Below, piece by piece: positions 63,081 through 64,000 of a stretch of DNA of 64,000 nucleotides. The DNA comes from Chryseobacterium salivictor (lineage in GTDB: Bacteria > Bacteroidota > Bacteroidia > Flavobacteriales > Weeksellaceae). Both the position numbers and the translations under genes were made by a program. How positions within the stretch are numbered: position 1 is the stretch's first letter; every line of letters starts with the position of its first letter. The stretch lies in NCBI RefSeq assembly GCF_004359195.1, contig NZ_CP037954.1, forward strand, positions 2,046,001-2,110,000, written 5' to 3'. The notes beneath the pieces were generated by a model that did no database searches, was not told the DNA's origin, and saw nothing but the letters and a program-made list of their open reading frames with translations.

Positions 63081-64000
63081 TTACGGCTCAATTTTCACTT
63101 TTGCATTATTTTCTAAACCGTAATTTCCGGAGGTGATAATCTGGTCTTTTAAACTGATATTCCCTGAAATAATTTGTACGTAACTGTTATTTTCAGTGCC
63201 TTTTACAATGTTCACTTTTACGGCGGTATTTTTATCTTTTAATTTCATGATCCAAAATTGGGTCTGCGTTTCATCGGTTAATACAGCACTTTTCGGAACG
63301 TACAATCCGGTTTGGCTGTTTTGCCGTTTCAGACGGATGGTCACAATTAAACTTTCAGGAATAGCAATATTGTCGTTGGGTTTTACCAAAACCTTTTCGG
63401 TTTGTGAAATGGGATCAACACCTGGTAACAATTTTGCAATATGACCGTAAATCGTTTTTCCGTCCGGTAAATTAATTTCCAGATTTTTATTATTGATGAG
63501 CATTTCATGGTATTCATAAGGCACATTCATCACCAATCCGAAACTTGATGAATCGGTAATTCCCGCTAAAATTTCACCTTCCTGCACATAATCTCCAATC
63601 TGGTGATTTAGAGCATTGACGAATCCCGTTGCCGGACAAGTCACCGTTGTAACGCCCGAAAAGCGAAAAGAAGGATCCAGTTTATTAATGGTATTTCCTA
63701 AAGCGCGCGATTCTTTGGTCTGCACAGAAAATAAAAACTGCCCTTTTTTTACCGCATCGCCCAGATTAATTCTCACGTTGGTAATGTATCCTGTCGCGTT
63801 CGCTTTTACATCCGATTTTAATAAATAAGTCGCAGTTGCATTAATGGAAATGTCATTATTAATGGAAAGTGTATCTGTCGGAAAAGCTACTGAAACTGGT
63901 GTTGCAGCGTTTACTACAGGTTCCTGCGCAACCGTTTCCGACTTTTTCTTGCAAGAAATCATTAAAATCGAAATCAGAAAAATGGTAAATATTTGAAGGG
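63081..64000 (-). CDS. RND efflux adaptor (HlyD/MFP family) lipoprotein, start outside the window
   Basis: The minus-strand frame is open to the right edge. Codons beyond the internal Met at 63962 read IFTIFLISILMISCKKKSE, a lipoprotein signal with lipobox MISC, so the true start is just past base 64000. The mature part has a barrel-sandwich domain (about NATGYITNVRINLGDAVKKG, then TCPATGFVNALNHQIGDYVQ, the two half-lipoyl motifs without a long hairpin). A beta-barrel domain and a C-terminal membrane-proximal domain follow (TGLYVPKSAVLTDETQTQFW, GNISLKDQIITSGNYGL). It couples the downstream RND permease to an outer-membrane channel. Confidence 0.9.
   Translation of the reverse strand, partial: LQIFTIFLISILMISCKKKSETVAQEPVVNAATPVSVAFPTDTLSINNDISINATATYLLKSDVKANATGYITNVRINLGDAVKKGQFLFSVQTKESRALGNTINKLDPSFRFSGVTTVTCPATGFVNALNHQIGDYVQEGEILAGITDSSSFGLVMNVPYEYHEMLINNKNLEINLPDGKTIYGHIAKLLPGVDPISQTEKVLVKPNDNIAIPESLIVTIRLKRQNSQTGLYVPKSAVLTDETQTQFWIMKLKDKNTAVKVNIVKGTENNSYVQIISGNISLKDQIITSGNYGLENNAKVKIEP

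Noticed and set aside
1..64000. tRNA, rRNA or tmRNA genes
   Set aside because: None recognised by eye; a covariance search would be needed to exclude them fully.

Overview
The window reads as a chromosomal segment of a Flavobacteriia member, most likely the Chryseobacterium/Kaistella group (Weeksellaceae). This is an inference from the protein families: OMP_b-brl_3 TonB-dependent receptor, DUF3570, DUF6759-like and DUF4407 proteins, KatE/YciE pair, alginate-export porin. AT-rich intergenic DNA and TAnnTTTG-type -7 promoter boxes agree with it. No rRNA, tRNA or CRISPR array was recognised.

Layout. 0-8.4 kb is ordinary core: galE 3' end, a TonB-dependent receptor, a pnuC-dapF-mltG operon and a secreted serine hydrolase. 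8.4-26 kb is mixed and partly decayed: a yciE-katE stress operon, a copper oxidase/barrel fusion with a 1-base frameshift near its end, a dead copper P-type ATPase, an IS4-type remnant, a two-component pair next to a small Gly/Pro-rich peptide and a CTGACA phased-repeat site, and several small secreted or hypothetical proteins. 26-31.7 kb is bounded by two 1,401-bp IS110-family copies in inverted orientation. They enclose an AbiEi/AbiEii toxin-antitoxin pair and an EamA transporter. 31.7-35 kb holds two copies of a structured repeat, a lone contractile-tail sheath gene with a truncated tube gene, and a nonsense-mutated secreted-protein gene. 35.4-42.6 kb is an AT-rich run of uncharacterised genes whose core is a tightly packed operon: an unknown protein, two DUF4407-type membrane/coiled-coil proteins, a membrane-anchored transglutaminase-like protein, a small membrane protein and a lipoprotein. 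42.7-52.5 kb has a truncated AraC-type regulator, a very acidic protein, an M17 aminopeptidase, a broken DUF3570 gene, a GC-richer histidine kinase/LytTR pair and a Zn/Cd/Pb-type P-type ATPase. 52.6-64 kb has two SDR enzymes, a frameshifted GDPD gene, an alginate-export-type porin, a PepSY-like protein, a class II Fic protein with a palindromic upstream site, and an RND permease/adaptor pair separated by five ~100-bp tandem repeats.

The strongest discoveries are three. (1) Each IS110 copy carries a candidate bridge RNA whose target and donor guides can be read directly against the insertion flanks. (2) The DUF4407 x2 / transglutaminase-like / lipoprotein operon is a candidate undescribed envelope or conflict system; an adjacent SH3 protein appears to share the lipoprotein's C-terminal domain. 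(3) The AbiE pair has a perfect inverted repeat overlapping its -7 box. At least eight decaying genes show that 14-55 kb is an actively eroding accessory zone.
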